Shown: positions 1 to 7,121 of the stretch, piece by piece
How positions within the stretch are numbered: the stretch's first letter is position 1
Layout of the letters: each line of letters starts with the position of its first letter
NCBI GenBank assembly: GCA_023378805.1
Contig: JAMCSQ010000021.1
Coordinates: forward strand, 1-10,310
DNA length: 10,310 nucleotides
Reading direction: 5' to 3'
Source of the DNA: Candidatus Parvarchaeota archaeon
GTDB lineage: Archaea > Nanobdellota > Nanobdellia > Parvarchaeales > Parvarchaeaceae
Translations under genes and position numbers: made by a program
The notes under the pieces: model-generated
Databases searched by the model: none
Told to the model about the DNA's origin: nothing
Seen by the model: the letters and a program-made list of their open reading frames with translations, nothing else

Positions 1-1762
1 TTTTCAGCTTATAGTCCTCTAAAAGCCTTTTGTCTTCTATTTCAGTAGGCGAGCCGTCTATCGGCGAATCAAAGCTTTTCGTCTTCGGAAACAGTATAAA
101 ATCCCTTATGCTCTGCTTTTCCTTTAGTATAGTAACAAAGCGATCAAGGCCAATCGCAAAGCCTATATCCTCAGGAGCGCCGAACTTTAGGGCGTTTATA
201 AGGAAACCAAAAGTATTCAAAGCTTCATCTTCCTGCATGCCTATCATTTTAAGTACTTTAAGCTGCAAATCCGCATTGTTTATTCTAACCGCTCCTCCCC
301 CAATTTCATTCCCGTTTAAAACAAGGTCAAACTGTCTGCCCCTTACTTTTTCAGGTTCTTTTTCTAACAATCCTATATCCTCTGTAAATGGAGCTGTGAA
401 CGGATTATGGGACGGCTTTAATTTTTTAGTTATGCTGTCAACCTCAAACAATGGAAAGTCAACGACCCAAACAAAAGAAAACTTGCTGTTGAATTTTCCT
501 ATCATATCCCCTATTGTTTTTCTTATTTTTCCCAATGCCTGCAAAAGAAGCAGCTCATCTAAGTCGGCTGCGAATACAATTATATCGCCATCGTTTGCTT
601 TAAGAGCCGAAATTATTTCATTCTCTACATTTGACAGCGAACTTGCAATTGAATCGGGTATTGATTTCAATTTTCCATCTTCAACAAAGAGCCAAGTGAG
701 GCCCTTTAACCCATTTGCCTTTGCAATTTCTACTGCACTAAGCATAAAATCTTTTGTTATCCTTTCTGATTTACCGTAGTCTGCTGAAAAGGAAACAGCC
801 TTTACTTTCCCTCCGCTTTCCAGAACCCTCTTTACGGTGTTATAATCGCTTTTCTTCATTGAAGCCGTAATATCAACTATCTCATAACCGTACCTTAAAT
901 CAGGCTTATCACTTCCGTATCTATTTATAGCTTCTTCATACTGCAATCTCTTTAAAGGCAGCTTTATCTCTTCGTTCATTATCGATTTTAACATCTTTTC
1001 TATAAGGCTTTCTATTAGAGACATAATATAATTTTCATCCTTAAAGGAAACCTCCAAATCAAGCTGAGTAAACTCAGGCTGCCTGTCCTCCCTTTGGTCC
1101 TCATCACGGAATGCTCTTGCGACCTGAAAATACCTGTCCAAACCTGCCACCATTATCAACTGCTTGTATATCTGCGGAGACTGCGGCAGAGAATAAAAGG
1201 TTCCTTTTTTAATCCTGGAAGGCACTATAAAAGGCCTTGCTCCGGTCTCATAAGTATCTTTTACCAATGTAGGCGTTTCTAGTTCAAGAAAACCATTATC
1301 CCAGAAAAACTGCCTTGCCAGCTTAGTAACCTTATCTCTAAAAACTATGTTATTTATCATTTCTGTTCTTCTCAGGTCTAGATATCGGTATTTCAACCTT
1401 AGCTCTTCTGCTGCTAGAAACTTGTCTTTTTCCTCGGTTATTTCGAAGGGCGGAGTTTCGGCTTTGTTTATTATAATCAACTCTTCGGCTATTACTTCGA
1501 ACTTTCCTGTTGGATTATCTTCATCAATAGTTTCTTTGTCTCTCTCTTTGACTAAACCTTTTATTCTTATAACGTACTCTCTTCCAAGAGTCTTTGACTG
1601 CTCTAAGAGAGCGCCATCAAAAACTACCTGAGTTATCCCAGTCCTATCCGCTAAATCTACGAATAGCTTTCCGCCATGATCGCGGATGTATCTGCACCAT
1701 CCGTTCAAAGTAACCTCCTTACCAACAAATTCAACGGACAAACCGCCACAAAATATATCCAT
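1..1762 (-). CDS. aspS: Aspartyl-tRNA synthetase, bacterial type with GAD domain (3' end cut by window edge)
   Basis: Class II aminoacyl-tRNA synthetase that charges tRNA-Asp, and probably tRNA-Asn, with aspartate in the cytoplasm. 587 codons are visible. In order: an OB-fold anticodon-binding domain (about 1-100, with GWCRYIRDHGG at 21-31); motif 1 region (about 155-170, FLELETPTL); the flipping/AMP region with LPQSPQ (192-197); motif 2 (FRDEDQREDRQPEFTQLDLE, 218-237); a GAD insertion (about 295-400, with GLKGLTWLFVEDGKLKS); SHNPFTAP (451-458); motif 3 (IGLDRF, 537-542). Archaeal/eukaryotic AspRS enzymes are about 430-440 residues and lack GAD, so this is the bacterial form. His29 in RDHGG matches the residue reported for non-discriminating bacterial AspRS (E. 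coli has Leu there). The usual PHGG before motif 3 reads PEDIG here. The start lies 4 nt after the gatB stop with no clear Shine-Dalgarno site, so translation is probably coupled. Only a few C-terminal residues should be missing. Confidence 0.96.
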   Translation of the reverse strand, partial: MDIFCGGLSVEFVGKEVTLNGWCRYIRDHGGKLFVDLADRTGITQVVFDGALLEQSKTLGREYVIRIKGLVKERDKETIDEDNPTGKFEVIAEELIIINKAETPPFEITEEKDKFLAAEELRLKYRYLDLRRTEMINNIVFRDKVTKLARQFFWDNGFLELETPTLVKDTYETGARPFIVPSRIKKGTFYSLPQSPQIYKQLIMVAGLDRYFQVARAFRDEDQREDRQPEFTQLDLEVSFKDENYIMSLIESLIEKMLKSIMNEEIKLPLKRLQYEEAINRYGSDKPDLRYGYEIVDITASMKKSDYNTVKRVLESGGKVKAVSFSADYGKSERITKDFMLSAVEIAKANGLKGLTWLFVEDGKLKSIPDSIASSLSNVENEIISALKANDGDIIVFAADLDELLLLQALGKIRKTIGDMIGKFNSKFSFVWVVDFPLFEVDSITKKLKPSHNPFTAPFTEDIGLLEKEPEKVRGRQFDLVLNGNEIGGGAVRINNADLQLKVLKMIGMQEDEALNTFGFLINALKFGAPEDIGFAIGLDRFVTILKEKQSIRDFILFPKTKSFDSPIDGSPTEIEDKRLLEDYKLK

Positions 1763-1766
1763 ATTC

Positions 1767-3053
1767 TTAGTTGTTTAGGATTCTTTTTATTACTTTCTTT
1801 ATAATATCTGCAGCTTCCTTCCCACTGACATGATATTTTTCCTTTACTTTCCCTATCATAAAGCCCATCGCCTTTTCATCATTAATTCCTCTAGCAAGCA
1901 AATTTTTGTCTAAAGACAGTATTTCCATTACCCCGGTTTCTATCTCTTTTTCATCTGGTTTTTCTTCGTATTTGCTTGACCTGCCGAGAAGCTGCAGAAA
2001 TCCGTCTTTTTCAAGCGAGCTTATATCCTGCCCAACCATTTTCTTAAATTCCTCGTCGGAGAAATCTTCTATACCAAAAGATGCAAATTTCTCTATTAAA
2101 GAAACGCCCTTTTTGAATTCCTCTTTACTTAGACTGCTTAGCAGTGAGAGATTTTTCTTATTAAAGAGTATCAATTCCCTTATTGTTTTTTCACTGTACT
2201 CATTCTTATATGCAAGCTCCTTTGCAGCACTGCTTGCTATAACTGCTTTTGGTATTGATAATTTTGCAGTATCATAAAACGTTAAATCTGGCTCAAAAGT
2301 GAAACCGTATTCTTCTTCTGTTTCTTTTTCCCTTGAAGAAACTGTTTCATTTGAATCTTCCTTGTAGGACCTTGTTTCTGCATTTATTTCCTTGCCTTCT
2401 TTTATAAGAGCAGACTGCCTTTTTATCTCATATTCTGCTGCGGCAATAAGATTTCTAACCCCGGTAACGTTTTTTATCTCCACTCTTTTTTCCGCCAGAG
2501 ATATATTTAGATCTGTCTTTAGCTCCTGGTTTATGTTAACCCCTTGATAGTAAAGTGTGCTTCTGAGCTCTTCTATGAAATTCTTAAGCTCCTCTAAGCT
2601 TGTTATATCTGGTTCCGTAACTATCTCGTTTAAAGGCACCCCAGACCTGTTAAAATCTATTAAAGTGTAATCTTTTTCGCGTATTATTCTAGCGGGATCC
2701 TCTTCTATCTGCACCCTTCTTATCCCTATTTTTTTACCGTTTAAATCCACGTATCCTTTAATCCCTACTGCTCCGTCTAACTGCGTTATCTGATATCCTT
2801 TTGGTAGATCCGGATAAAAGTAGACTTTCCTAACAAACCATGTTTTTTCAGTTATTTCGCAGTTCAAGGCCTTTGCTATACCTACTGAGATTTCCAATGC
2901 TTTTTGATTCAAAACCGGTTTAGCGCCTGGCAAACCTAAACATACCGGGCATACATTTGAATTAGGCTCTTCCTGATTTTCATAAGCCAAATCTGAACAA
3001 AATAACTTTGTCTTTGTAGGCAATGCAACATGTACTTCCAACCCTATTTTCAT
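1767..3053 (-). CDS. gatB: Asp/Glu-tRNA amidotransferase subunit B
   Basis: GatB is the kinase/tRNA-binding subunit of GatCAB: it activates the carboxylate of mischarged Asp-tRNA(Asn) or Glu-tRNA(Gln) with ATP and directs ammonia to it. The 428-residue product opens directly with the family signature (IGLEVHVALPTKTKLFC, 3-19), then CPVCLGLPGAKPVLN (35-49), YPDLPKGYQITQ near 80-91, VQIEEDPAR and NRSGVPLNEIVTEPD. The C-terminal third is the helical plus YqeY-like tRNA-binding tail, ending in GKEAADIIKKVIKRI. It is somewhat shorter than the roughly 475 residues usual in bacteria. Only three cysteines of the N-terminal zinc knuckle are present (Cys19, Cys35, Cys38); the usual CxC pair reads CSD. 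The start overlaps the gatA stop by one base (TGATG) and has a strong Shine-Dalgarno site. GatE also belongs to this superfamily, but the adjacent gatA and gatC fix the assignment. Confidence 0.96.
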   Translation of the reverse strand: MKIGLEVHVALPTKTKLFCSDLAYENQEEPNSNVCPVCLGLPGAKPVLNQKALEISVGIAKALNCEITEKTWFVRKVYFYPDLPKGYQITQLDGAVGIKGYVDLNGKKIGIRRVQIEEDPARIIREKDYTLIDFNRSGVPLNEIVTEPDITSLEELKNFIEELRSTLYYQGVNINQELKTDLNISLAEKRVEIKNVTGVRNLIAAAEYEIKRQSALIKEGKEINAETRSYKEDSNETVSSREKETEEEYGFTFEPDLTFYDTAKLSIPKAVIASSAAKELAYKNEYSEKTIRELILFNKKNLSLLSSLSKEEFKKGVSLIEKFASFGIEDFSDEEFKKMVGQDISSLEKDGFLQLLGRSSKYEEKPDEKEIETGVMEILSLDKNLLARGINDEKAMGFMIGKVKEKYHVSGKEAADIIKKVIKRILNN

Positions 3054-4381
3054 CAGCTTATCTCCTCCTTAAACTTGTACTTAAAATTGCTTTCCCATTC
3101 AGATAAAAAATCTAAAAGCGAATAATCATTAAAATGATCTGTTATTATTTGAGCTCCGAGGGGCATTCCCTTTTCATAAAAATACGGAAAGGACATGTGT
3201 GGAAAACCGCATAAGTTTGGCGGGACAGTAAGCATGTCCATGGAATAAGCTTCTACAGGACTTATATCTTTTACTTCGCTTATTTTCGGAGTAAATATAG
3301 GCATGCTCGGCATTATAATAAACCCTTCTTTGAGAATTTTATTCATCCTTGCTATTATTGCATGCCTGATAGCAAGCGCTTTCTCATAGTATTTCTGCTT
3401 TATGCTTTTGCTCCTTATGAATGTCCCAAGTATTACCCTTCTTTTTGCTTCTTTTCCAAACTGCTTTCTAGCAGACATAAAAAATTCATTGTAATTCAAT
3501 GAGAAGTCTTTGACTTTGAAGCCGTATTTAAACCCCTGGTATTTTGCAAGATTCGTTGAGGCTTCTGACATTGATAATATATAGTAAGCAGGAACTGAAT
3601 ATTCTAAGTAATCTATCTTTATATGTTCAATTTTGTAGTCTTTTTCGGATAATTTAGTTAACAGGCCTTCAAACCTGTCCTTTATCCCATCATTAACTCC
3701 AGCCATTAAATTATCAATTACGTACAACTTGTTTGGTTTTTTGTTTGATATTGTAGCTGACAGCGAGGTAGTGTCTTTTGGATCATTGCCAACGGTTTTT
3801 TCCATTACTTCTCTTATGTTATCTGCACTTTTCCCCATGAAGCCTATTTTGTCCAATGAACTTGCATAGTCTATCAAGCCATACCTTGATATTACCCCGT
3901 AAGTTGGCGTTAACCCTACAATGCCACAGAACGAAGCAGGAGCTGATATTGAACCGCCTGTTGACTCTGCCACTGAAACATGTTCTTTTATTAAAGCAGT
4001 TGATACTGCACTTCCAGAACTAGAACCCCCCGTAACGTATTCTTCATTAAATGGGTTCTTTGCAGGATGTTCTGAATTCAAACCAAAACTTCCGAATCCA
4101 AATTCATCCATGTTTGTTTTACCTATAACTGAAAAGCCGGCATTTTCCAGTCTTTCAATTGCAGTGGCATTGAATCCGGGTACATAACCCTGCAATATCT
4201 TAGAAGAAGCAGTAGCCGGCATTCCCTTTACGCAGATATTATCTTTCACGCTTATTATCTTTCCATTTTTCTCATTTTCATCTATAAAATTAAATGCGTT
4301 TAGCTTTTCGTTTACTTGATTAAGCCGCGAAGCAAAATCTTTGTATTCTTTGTCTTTCAAACTAAGGAACCTGCCGGTCAT
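3053..4381 (-). CDS. gatA: Asp/Glu-tRNA amidotransferase subunit A (glutaminase)
   Basis: Amidase-signature enzyme that hydrolyses glutamine (or asparagine) to supply ammonia to GatB. The 442-residue product carries the Ser-cisSer-Lys triad: Lys46 in ISVKDNICVKG, Ser120 in TGGSSSGSA and nucleophile Ser144 in STGGSISAPASFCG, the two serines separated by 24 residues as in known GatA. The stretch after them (GLTPTYGVISRYGLIDYASS) is also canonical. The residue before TGGS is Ser instead of the usual Asp, and the usual SIR is SIS. The protein is about 40 residues shorter than bacterial GatA, mainly at the N terminus, which begins close to the catalytic Lys region. The ATG overlaps the gatC stop (ATGA, 4 bp), so gatC and gatA are translationally coupled. 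Amidase paralogues were considered, but the gatC-gatA-gatB order settles the name. Confidence 0.95.
   Translation of the reverse strand: MTGRFLSLKDKEYKDFASRLNQVNEKLNAFNFIDENEKNGKIISVKDNICVKGMPATASSKILQGYVPGFNATAIERLENAGFSVIGKTNMDEFGFGSFGLNSEHPAKNPFNEEYVTGGSSSGSAVSTALIKEHVSVAESTGGSISAPASFCGIVGLTPTYGVISRYGLIDYASSLDKIGFMGKSADNIREVMEKTVGNDPKDTTSLSATISNKKPNKLYVIDNLMAGVNDGIKDRFEGLLTKLSEKDYKIEHIKIDYLEYSVPAYYILSMSEASTNLAKYQGFKYGFKVKDFSLNYNEFFMSARKQFGKEAKRRVILGTFIRSKSIKQKYYEKALAIRHAIIARMNKILKEGFIIMPSMPIFTPKISEVKDISPVEAYSMDMLTVPPNLCGFPHMSFPYFYEKGMPLGAQIITDHFNDYSLLDFLSEWESNFKYKFKEEIS
3061..3068 (-). promoter_or_regulatory. Shine-Dalgarno site of gatB
   Basis: On the minus strand GGAGGAGA lies 7 nt before the gatB ATG, inside the last codons of gatA. 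It is a near-perfect match to the archaeal anti-Shine-Dalgarno sequence. It fixes the gatB start and suggests re-initiation at the TGATG overlap. Confidence 0.85.
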
Positions 4382-4650
4382 ATTTTTGGCCCCAGAAAAT
4401 AAAATCTGTAGCTTTCTGCATTGTAAAATACCCCTCCTAGTTTATTTTTCTCTTCAACGCTATCCTCTCTAAGTTTCTCAGGAATTTCAACTGGATGAAA
4501 TGCAAGTTCTTCATCCTTTAAAGAAACTTCTTGAAGTTTATCAAAAAACCTTAATATATCGTTTATATCCTTCTCTATAGAAACTGAGTCTGCTTCGTCT
4601 AATTCTATTCTAGCTGTCTTCAACAGCCTTTTAAATTCATCTTTTTCCAT
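4378..4650 (-). CDS. gatC: Asp/Glu-tRNA amidotransferase subunit C
   Basis: Small subunit that wraps around the GatA-GatB interface and stabilises the amidotransferase. The 90 residues show the family layout: an N-terminal two-helix part (EFKRLLKTARIELDE, then DINDILRFFDKLQEV), an extended middle with PEKLREDSVEE (the LRED element typical of GatC), and a short tail with YNAESYRFYFLGPKI corresponding to the usual NA...FxVP ending. Length is normal for GatC (about 90-100). It is the first gene of the minus-strand operon and overlaps gatA by 4 bp. The nearby promoter predicts only a few nucleotides of leader before this ATG, which supports the start. Sequence conservation in this family is low, so the call rests on the LRED element, the size and the context. 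Confidence 0.92.
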   Translation of the reverse strand: MEKDEFKRLLKTARIELDEADSVSIEKDINDILRFFDKLQEVSLKDEELAFHPVEIPEKLREDSVEEKNKLGGVFYNAESYRFYFLGPKI

Positions 4651-4674
4651 GTTTAGGGTACACTAATATAATCG

Positions 4675-4686
4675 GCTATATTAAAT
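4675..4686 (-). promoter_or_regulatory. Putative TATA box of the gatCAB-aspS operon
   Basis: Read on the minus strand the box is ATTTAATATAGC, centred about 30 nt before the gatC ATG. With the usual archaeal spacing of about 25 nt to the start of transcription, the leader would be only about 6 nt. It overlaps the TATA box assigned to the divergent plus-strand gene. Confidence 0.5.
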
Positions 4687-4692
4687 AAATAT
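4681..4692 (+). promoter_or_regulatory. Putative TATA box of the gene at 4719
   Basis: TTAAATAAATAT lies about 32 nt before the ATG at 4719, predicting a start near 4712 and a very short leader. No Shine-Dalgarno site is visible, consistent with nearly leaderless initiation. The same AT-rich block serves the divergent gatC promoter. Confidence 0.45.
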
Positions 4693-4718
4693 TAATTAAT
4701 CAATGAATAGTATAGAAG

Positions 4719-5024
4719 ATGAAAATACAGGTTATAAAAATACATTTTGAAATGAATAGAGATATAAAAAGAGAAAGCGCAGCTCTGCGCATAATATATA
4801 AATGGGCGGACAAGGTATTTCCTTCAGGCTACACCGTGTACAAAACAAAAGGGGTATGGGACGGGAAAGCAGGAGACAGCTTTACTATAGAAAGATACGA
4901 AAAAAACATTAAATTTGCAAAGAATAGAAGATTCCTGAATGAAGTTAAAAACCTGGCAGAAGATTTAAAACAAAAAGAAATAATAGTAACTTCGTTTACT
5001 GCAGATATGGGGATTGTAAAGTAA
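4719..5024 (+). CDS. Small conserved-looking hypothetical protein (101 aa)
   Basis: I do not recognise this protein with confidence. It has 101 residues, is basic, and has no signal peptide, membrane segment or metal-binding cluster. The predicted layout is a beta strand (MKIQVIKIHFEM), a helix (RESAALRIIYKWADKVF), a glycine-containing turn and strand (PSGYTVYKTKGVWDG), a strand (DSFTIERYEKN), a long charged helix (RRFLNEVKNLAEDLKQKE) and a final strand (IIVTSFTADMGIV). This beta-alpha-beta-beta-alpha-beta order, with FPxGYTVxxxxGxW followed by a C-terminal xQxxIxVT strand, faintly resembles the DUF3574-type fold; that is only a guess. It is divergent from gatC and lies 40 nt ahead of the membrane-protein gene, which may have its own promoter. 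Coding is supported by codon use like its neighbours and a promoter at the right distance. Confidence 0.8.
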   Translation: MKIQVIKIHFEMNRDIKRESAALRIIYKWADKVFPSGYTVYKTKGVWDGKAGDSFTIERYEKNIKFAKNRRFLNEVKNLAEDLKQKEIIVTSFTADMGIVK

Positions 5025-5034
5025 ATTGTGTTAG

Positions 5035-5045
5035 TTATTTTAAGG
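5035..5045 (+). promoter_or_regulatory. Putative TATA box of the membrane protein-GT4-GH1 operon
   Basis: TTATTTTAAGG is centred about 25 nt before the ATG at 5065. That would give a leaderless transcript beginning at or next to the start codon. Read-through from the gene at 4719 is the alternative. Confidence 0.4.
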
Positions 5046-5064
5046 TGTACTTTCTATTAAACTA

Positions 5065-6018
5065 ATGCAAAAAAAGATAGAAAACACAGTATTGTTAATT
5101 ATACTTGTAATATTTTTACTCTATTTTCTTCTAAACTACAACCTTTCACAGGCAATAAAAGATCTGGGAAAAATAAATCTTGCGTATATACCCTACATAA
5201 TACTTTCTTGGATATTGTTTACTGCTTTGAAGTTTCTTCCATGGCAATTAACGCTTAAAAAAGTCAAAGTTAAGCTGCCATTAATCAAAAGTTTTCTATT
5301 TATGTATGCATTTTTCGGATTAGGCATGGGAAGCGCGGGCGTAGGACAACTGATACCTCTAAGGAAGCTTGATAAATTCAAAAAGGATGCTAGATTTTTC
5401 TCCGTAAGCATAATGGTGTTTTTAGGGACTACCGGCGGAATGGGTGCGATACTTCTTGCCCTTATATCTTCTGTATTGCTGTCAAAGTTTATACTTTATC
5501 TTCTATTCATATTTGCATTAGCGTATATTTTCATAACTATATTAGGATTTGAATCGCCATACAAAAAACTTACGGCATTGATAAACAGCCGTAAAAGGAT
5601 AAGAGCATCTAAAACGATTAAAAGAGGGCTAAAGTACATTGAAGGAATGAGAAAACAACGGGGCTTGATGGCGCAGAGGTATTTCATTTCGGGAATGCTT
5701 TTGTTTATACCGTCATTGATAGCAGAAGCTTTGCTGCTGGTTTTTATACTTGCTGCCTTTAACGTAAACATTTCCCTGCTAAGTGGCATATTCATATTTA
5801 CCGTTTCTGTAACAATCGGAGGTGTATCTATGCTACCTGCAGGCATCGGAACCGAAGATATTTCACTAGTCGCATTGATGATTCTATTTAATATACCGGG
5901 AGTACTGGCACTTACATCTCTTATAATATTTAGATTATTTAACACATTTCTAGTTACGATTGTAGGATATTTAACTATAGGCGTTATAAACTTAGATAAA
6001 AACATTAAAAAGATATGA
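5065..6018 (+). CDS. LPG-synthase-TM (UPF0104) family integral membrane protein
   Basis: Polytopic membrane protein of 317 residues with about seven to eight hydrophobic helices (roughly 8-25, 38-58, 73-95, 112-138, 141-161, 208-233, 238-257, 266-305). The family hallmark is the loop LPAGIGTED (257-265) followed by helices with a conserved Arg (FRLFNTFL, Arg290); this matches the PxGxGxxE element of the lysylphosphatidylglycerol-synthase transmembrane domain. The basic loop PLRKLDKFKKDAR (98-110) sits where the family has its first conserved PGRxGE-like loop. There is no C-terminal aminoacyl-transferase domain, so it is not an MprF-type lysyl-PG synthase. Stand-alone members are thought to be flippases or lipid-carrier partners, and in haloarchaeal AglD the domain is fused to a GT2 glycosyltransferase. 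The stop overlaps the GT4 start (ATGA). A role in handling a glycosylated lipid is inferred from neighbours. Confidence 0.87.
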   Translation: MQKKIENTVLLIILVIFLLYFLLNYNLSQAIKDLGKINLAYIPYIILSWILFTALKFLPWQLTLKKVKVKLPLIKSFLFMYAFFGLGMGSAGVGQLIPLRKLDKFKKDARFFSVSIMVFLGTTGGMGAILLALISSVLLSKFILYLLFIFALAYIFITILGFESPYKKLTALINSRKRIRASKTIKRGLKYIEGMRKQRGLMAQRYFISGMLLFIPSLIAEALLLVFILAAFNVNISLLSGIFIFTVSVTIGGVSMLPAGIGTEDISLVALMILFNIPGVLALTSLIIFRLFNTFLVTIVGYLTIGVINLDKNIKKI

Positions 6019-7121
6019 CAGGCAAAATAAAAGTCTTACTTGTATCAGTGAGTTTTGCGCCGGGAAGCGGCTTAGGTATAATAGAACATGGGATACTCTT
6101 ATATAAAGGCTTAAAAAAATACGCTAAAAATATAGATTCAAAAGCTTACAGTCTATCCAACAAACGATTATTTGACATGATCGACAAAACAAGTAGGGAG
6201 GCCACATTAGATAAAGACCTGGCAGATGGCCGGATAAAAGGAAAACCGGATATAATTCATTACATGTCACCAGGCATATTTATCTCCAGTTTGTTTCTTA
6301 AGCCAGTATTCAACATTAAATCAAAACAGATAGTATCTATACATGATTTAGACATGGTTAAAAAAATACCAAAGATAGGCATAGACAACTACATAAACAA
6401 AGCTACTGCAAAAGGTTACATGTCGATTCCGGTAAAGGCGATGAATAGATTTGCACATGCTATGGAAAAAAGAGGAATGCTCCTTACAATTAAAAAGGCG
6501 GATCATATACTGTGTGTTAGCGAAAATACCCGTAGAGACCTTATAAATTTGGGTGTTGAGCCCTCTAGACTATCCGTGATATACAATATAATAGGAAAAA
6601 ACTTCAAAAAGCTGAGCAAAAAACGCAAAAATGATAAAATTATAGTAGGGCATCTTAGTAGTTATGCCTACAATAAAAATGTAGAGGTATTGATAAAAGC
6701 CTTCAAAAAAGTAAAGTCCGATAAACTTGAACTGCACTTGTACGGCGCTAAATTGCCATTTGAAATCGCTGATGACAAAAGAATAAAGTACTTTGGCCAT
6801 GCGACTGATACGGTTAAAATGTACAACTCATTTGATGTATTCGTTTTTCCTTCTATTTGGGAGGGATTTGGCATGCCTATAATGGAAGCCAAACGCTGTA
6901 AAGTACCTGTTATAACCTACAAAAAAGGAGAGCTACCAGATATAGTAAAAAGGAACACTCTGCAATTCAAAAATGAAAGTGATCTTATAGATATATTAGA
7001 AGATATGAAATGGAAGAAAGTGAATGTTAACAAAGCATACAAAGACACTAAAAAATGCGAAGAAAGGGCGGTCATTGAAGAACTAGAAAAAATGTACAAA
7101 AAAGTACTGGGGGAAGAATAA
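6015..7121 (+). CDS. GT4-family glycosyltransferase (GT-B fold)
   Basis: Retaining glycosyltransferase of 368 residues that probably transfers a sugar from a nucleotide-sugar donor to a lipid or glycan at the membrane face. The N-terminal Rossmann-like half begins KIKVLLVSVSFAPGSGLG (4-21), the family's nucleotide-free acceptor domain, with IVSIHDLD near 106-113. The linker has the typical ADHILCVSENTRRDLINLGV (162-181). The donor-binding half starts IVGHLSSYAYNKNVEVLIKA (210-229), continues with YFGHATDTVKMYNSFDVFVFPS (259-280, a standard signature written here by position), and holds the EX7E motif with Glu283 and Glu291 in WEGFGMPIMEA. Length is normal for GT4. There is no signal peptide or membrane segment, so it is cytosolic or peripheral. 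It overlaps the upstream membrane gene by 4 bp and the GH1 gene by 1 bp (TAATG). Donor and acceptor cannot be told from sequence. Confidence 0.93.
   Translation: MTGKIKVLLVSVSFAPGSGLGIIEHGILLYKGLKKYAKNIDSKAYSLSNKRLFDMIDKTSREATLDKDLADGRIKGKPDIIHYMSPGIFISSLFLKPVFNIKSKQIVSIHDLDMVKKIPKIGIDNYINKATAKGYMSIPVKAMNRFAHAMEKRGMLLTIKKADHILCVSENTRRDLINLGVEPSRLSVIYNIIGKNFKKLSKKRKNDKIIVGHLSSYAYNKNVEVLIKAFKKVKSDKLELHLYGAKLPFEIADDKRIKYFGHATDTVKMYNSFDVFVFPSIWEGFGMPIMEAKRCKVPVITYKKGELPDIVKRNTLQFKNESDLIDILEDMKWKKVNVNKAYKDTKKCEERAVIEELEKMYKKVLGEE

Noticed and set aside
30..779. Plus-strand open frame of about 250 codons
   Set aside because: It lies opposite aspS, has a Ser/Phe/Ile-rich composition typical of an antisense shadow, and has no promoter. 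The aspS reading is unambiguous.
1347..2277. Plus-strand open frames opposite the start of aspS and gatB
   Set aside because: They are shadows of conserved aspS and gatB codons, with no recognisable motif.
3921..4187. Plus-strand open frame of 88 codons
   Set aside because: It is antisense to the catalytic core of gatA and has no family features.
5496..6005. Minus-strand open frame of about 170 codons
   Set aside because: It is antisense to the membrane protein gene. The plus frame has the conserved LPAGIGTED loop and a membrane-helix pattern.
5065..6018. Full lysylphosphatidylglycerol synthase (MprF)
   Set aside because: Only the membrane domain is present, and the aminoacyl-transferase domain is absent.
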